Assembly (NCBI GenBank): GCA_032622095.1
Contig: CP136062.1
Coordinates: 12,115,710 to 12,179,709 of the forward strand
DNA: 64,000 nucleotides
Direction: 5' to 3'
DNA from: Siphonodentalium dalli
Lineage: Eukaryota; Mollusca; Scaphopoda; Gadilida; Siphonodentaliidae
Positions within the stretch are counted from its first letter, which is position 1. Each line of letters opens with the position of its first letter. Position numbers and translations under genes: made by a program. Below, piece after piece: positions 63,875-64,000 of this stretch. The notes beneath the pieces were generated by a model that was not told the origin of the DNA, did not search any database, and was given only the letters and a program-made list of their open reading frames with translations.

Positions 63875-64000
63875 TACAGGGTAAACGACTGGATTTGATA
63901 TGGCGGGTCACATATGTGGTCATCAACCTATCAAGCAAAGAGATAATTATGTTAATAGTCCATGTACGTTGCACTTAATGCTTAATACATATGGACATTT

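Larger units (their letters stand above)
63459..63912. mobile_element. 454-bp element with long TIRs and nested palindromes
   Basis: The outer ends TGTGACCCGCCATATCAAAT (from 63459) and its inverse (to 63912) extend about 29 bp perfectly, through CCAGTCGTT. Inside each TIR lies a further family P palindrome (63511-63579; 63807-63874). TATGTG flanks both sides (63453-63458, 63913-63918) and may be the target duplication, although the left side is in a TA repeat. No transposase is encoded; the overlapping ORFs on both strands are TIR artefacts. It is best described as a MITE or foldback element of unknown superfamily. Confidence 0.8.

Noticed and set aside
63456-63974. Overlapping ORFs of 96 and 85 codons on opposite strands
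   Set aside because: Both encode the inverted-repeat arms of the 454-bp element (related peptides on both strands), so they reflect TIR structure rather than a gene.

Overview
The window looks like metazoan genomic DNA: AT-rich, intron-containing and dominated by tandem repeats and small foldback elements. No bacterial or organellar genes, rRNA, tRNA or snRNA were found. The repeat-dense, foldback-rich layout would suit a marine invertebrate, perhaps a mollusc or other lophotrochozoan. That is a weak inference; the only conserved protein-coding signal is animal-specific (semaphorin).

Layout. (1) 1-567: short unique flank. (2) 568-51259: a 50.7-kb satellite of 40 near-identical head-to-tail monomers plus a partial one. 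The basic monomer is about 901 bp. In 32 monomers the same ~451-bp MITE-like element sits at the same TA dinucleotide in the same orientation, giving 1354-bp units. The other 8 monomers lack it and carry four different junction sequences at the target site. (3) 51260-53335: about 52 copies of a 40-bp minisatellite joined directly to the broken end of the satellite. (4) 53336-54405: an AT-rich segment with a GC-rich hairpin, then a remnant of the 40-bp minisatellite. (5) 54864-57569: three exons, minus strand, of a semaphorin-like SEMA domain, with phase-compatible splice sites. Their introns hold foldback elements and a 45-bp minisatellite. (6) 57961-60968: about 3 kb of a 55-bp minisatellite. 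(7) 61487-63912: a long near-perfect hairpin, a foldback-rich segment, a 37-bp minisatellite and a 454-bp element with long terminal inverted repeats.

How it fits together. The one credible gene is the partial semaphorin. It is transcribed toward lower coordinates, so its remaining SEMA exons and 3' end would have to lie beyond the 40-bp minisatellite and the 50-kb satellite. Either the satellite occupies an intron or the gene is truncated here. The satellite itself records a series of events: MITE insertion into one monomer, amplification by unequal exchange (multi-unit duplications are visible), and apparently several losses of the MITE that leave short deletions centred on the TTTAAA target. 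In each filled monomer the MITE places a CCAAT box and TATA-like motif upstream of the first ATG of a 76-codon ORF followed by AATAAA motifs. This gene-like layout is unproven.
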